A program made the position numbers and the translations under genes. A model generated the notes under the pieces. The model was not told where the DNA came from. It did no database searches and saw only the letters and a program-made list of their open reading frames with translations. From Tubulanus polymorphus (lineage: Eukaryota > Nemertea > Palaeonemertea > Tubulaniformes > Tubulanidae), in assembly GCF_964204645.1 (NCBI RefSeq), contig NC_134031.1, forward strand, positions 20,705,307-20,769,306: a stretch of DNA of 64,000 nucleotides. The letters run 5' to 3'. How positions within the stretch are numbered: position 1 is the first letter of the stretch; each line of letters opens with the position of its first letter. Below are positions 62,299 through 64,000 of this stretch, one piece after another.

Positions 62299-63817
62299 AT
62301 GGAATACAGAAGGTTTGAGGATAAGGACCATGTAGCTAGATACGCGGAGTCTCGTATCTCATACCCACAGGAGCTCAGGAAAGCCGTATTAGAATTCCTA
62401 GCCGGATCGGTGAGTTCAATAGTATCGTTTTTACCTGGACGTTTATGAATTCAATGTTCTCCTTAAAATATTTCCGCATCAAACTGTAGACACTGCACCA
62501 GGCCAAGAGGTAATTTCTGATATGGTTTTATTATTGTTTTGGTGATAGAATCTTAGTCCACCTTACGGCCAGTTGGTTGATGTCGGTTGTGGGTCTGGAC
62601 AAAGCACGCCGCTTTTCGCTGATCAGTTCAAAACCCTGATTGGCGTTGATTACAGTGAGGCTCAAATTGAGGAGGCGAAAAGACGCAACAAACACCAAAA
62701 TATTATATACCTGTGAGTCAAAGTTTTTTTTTCAAATTTTCCTTACTGCTGAGATTGATTTAATGTAAGTTCCGCGGTGCATCGCGCTCGGTGCCCCAGG
62801 TGCAGACCTAATTCTTACTCAATTCGCATACAGAGTTCAGGACGCTTATTCATTACCATCAGAGGACTCGTCTACGGATTTAGTAACATGTGCTGCTTCC
62901 ATTCATTGGTTCGATCTTCCACGGTTTTACGAAGAAGTCAGAAGGGTCCTAAAGCCGGAAGGTGTGCTAGCCGCCTGGTCGTATAGATACCCGGATATCG
63001 AGTATGAAGGTCACCCCGAAGCCTCAGAACGCGCTAGTGAAGTTATCAAACAAGTAATGATTCTTTGATGCTTTTTCATCTAGCGACATTTTCTGACATC
63101 CTCTTTGACTTTGAATAACACCTTTTTATTTCAGCTGTTTACGAGGGAATGGATCGATGCAGGTTTGAGGCCTCGGCCAGACAGTGATGGACTTTACGCC
63201 GATATGCCGGTGTGTTTTGAGGGATCAGAAAAAAGGTAAACAGTGATTAGCATATAGAGACATCTTTATAGCATATCTAATACAAAGATTCTTACGGTAA
63301 ATATAACTCGGAATAATGCTCAAAAATCACCTTTAACCGAGAAACCTTATAGTTTATTCAGAGATTTTCTTTACAGATATGTCCCCACTACAGGACGCTT
63401 TCATAATAATTATAAGCCTTATTTATTTCTTCCAAGGTTTTTAACCAGGTTAGATTTGAAGCAAAGTTTGGAAGAATATATGTTCTTAATCAGTACATAT
63501 TCAAGTTACCAGAAATTCGTAGACCTCCATCCGAACCGGGATTACCTAGGTGAAATAAAACAGAGGTATCATTCAGCTACTTAGAGATAATTTGTGTAAT
63601 AACTGTACCGATATTCATGTACACCAATCTGACATACATGTACACCAATCTGATATACATGTACACCAATCTGGTTATTTCAATGTTTTTCAGATTATTG
63701 GACGCATTAGGAAATCCTGAAACTGGTGAAAAAATTCAACTCATCATAAAGATTCCAATATTCATGTTCATGTCTAAAAAACCACAAACGGCAATTAATC
63801 TGTTAGGCCCATGTTAG
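62299..63817 (+). CDS. SAM-dependent methyltransferase C
   Basis: Six phased exons: 62299-62409, 62549-62712, 62834-63053, 63135-63235, 63437-63565, 63694-63817; 282 residues. MEYRRFEDKDHVARYAESRI, SAM site LVDVGCGSGQSTPLFADQF, VDYSEAQIEEAKRRN, AASIHWFDLPRFYEEVRRVL, then KPEGVLAAWSYRYPDIEYEG: the second Gly of the usual KPGG is Glu. Exon 3 is nearly identical to that of B at DNA level. For exon 5 another acceptor at 63376-63377 is also in frame and would add 20 residues; the paralogs favour 63437. AATAAA lies at 63827-63832, 10 bases after the stop. A three-copy 20-bp repeat (63617-63675) is in the last intron. Substrate unknown. Confidence 0.93.
63617..63675. repeat. 20-bp tandem repeat, 3 copies
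   Basis: CATGTACACCAATCTGACAT-type units, in the last intron of methyltransferase C just before the acceptor. Non-coding. Confidence 0.85.
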
Positions 63818-63826
63818 AAATTTAGT

Positions 63827-63832
63827 AATAAA
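63827..63832 (+). terminator. poly(A) signal of methyltransferase C
   Basis: AATAAA 10 bases after the TAG; a GT-rich stretch (CTCTGTGTAAACATGT) follows about 40 bases on. Confidence 0.6.
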
Positions 63833-64000
63833 TCGATAGTATAAGTACACCAGAGGTAGTTTATTCAAAACTCTGTGTAAACATGTATTCAAATCGTACA
63901 AACAATGTGGCGTTTTTCTCTCGGAATTTGGTTACTTTTGGACGGTGAATTGGTAGATCTTTCGAAGGTACTTAATCACTACGTTTGTTTTGTATAATCC

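Overview
The window is nuclear DNA of an invertebrate animal. Genes are split by GT-AG introns, the intergenic and intronic DNA is AT-rich and full of short inverted-repeat elements, and the recognisable proteins (POFUT1, SIRT4, a RalGDS/RGL Ras-family exchange factor, rhodopsin-class receptors) are typical of bilaterians. Single-exon peptide-receptor-like GPCRs next to a small tandem family of SAM methyltransferases fit a spiralian (mollusc, annelid, brachiopod or similar), but the species cannot be fixed from the sequence. All exon models below were built by hand from splice consensus, reading-frame phase and protein similarity recalled from the families; none was checked by alignment software.

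Layout. 1-63 is the tail of a plus-strand gene with its 3'UTR to about 925. 2.6-6.7 kb (minus) is a caspase-like (C14) gene with eight phased exons. 12.7-29.2 kb (minus), possibly starting at 38.4 kb, is a RalGDS/RGL gene: REM, RasGEF and RA domains over 14 exons whose introns hold many repeats. 42.1-45.4 kb (minus) is a complete seven-exon POFUT1 ending in KDEL. 46.8-47.8 kb (plus) is an intronless GPCR. 48.2-50.2 kb (minus) is a three-exon SIRT4. 51.2-52.2 kb (plus) is a second GPCR. 52.5-63.8 kb is a cluster of four paralogous methyltransferases (D on minus; A, B and C on plus), with a third GPCR on the minus strand between B and C.

The methyltransferases share intron positions and phases, so they arose by local duplication; two broken duplicates also survive in the cluster (a methyltransferase exon 1 at 62.2 kb and a GPCR fragment at 55.2 kb). 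The other genes look functionally independent: Notch-type O-fucosylation in the ER (POFUT1), mitochondrial deacylation (SIRT4), Ral activation (RalGDS/RGL), cysteine proteolysis (C14).

Repeats: at least five dispersed families, Penelope-like tails, a tRNA-derived SINE, and minisatellites with 28-bp and 18-bp units. The 30-38 kb stretch holds no gene I can support. The least described item is the caspase-like gene, whose C-terminal half I do not recognise; the best-supported evolutionary story is the methyltransferase cluster.
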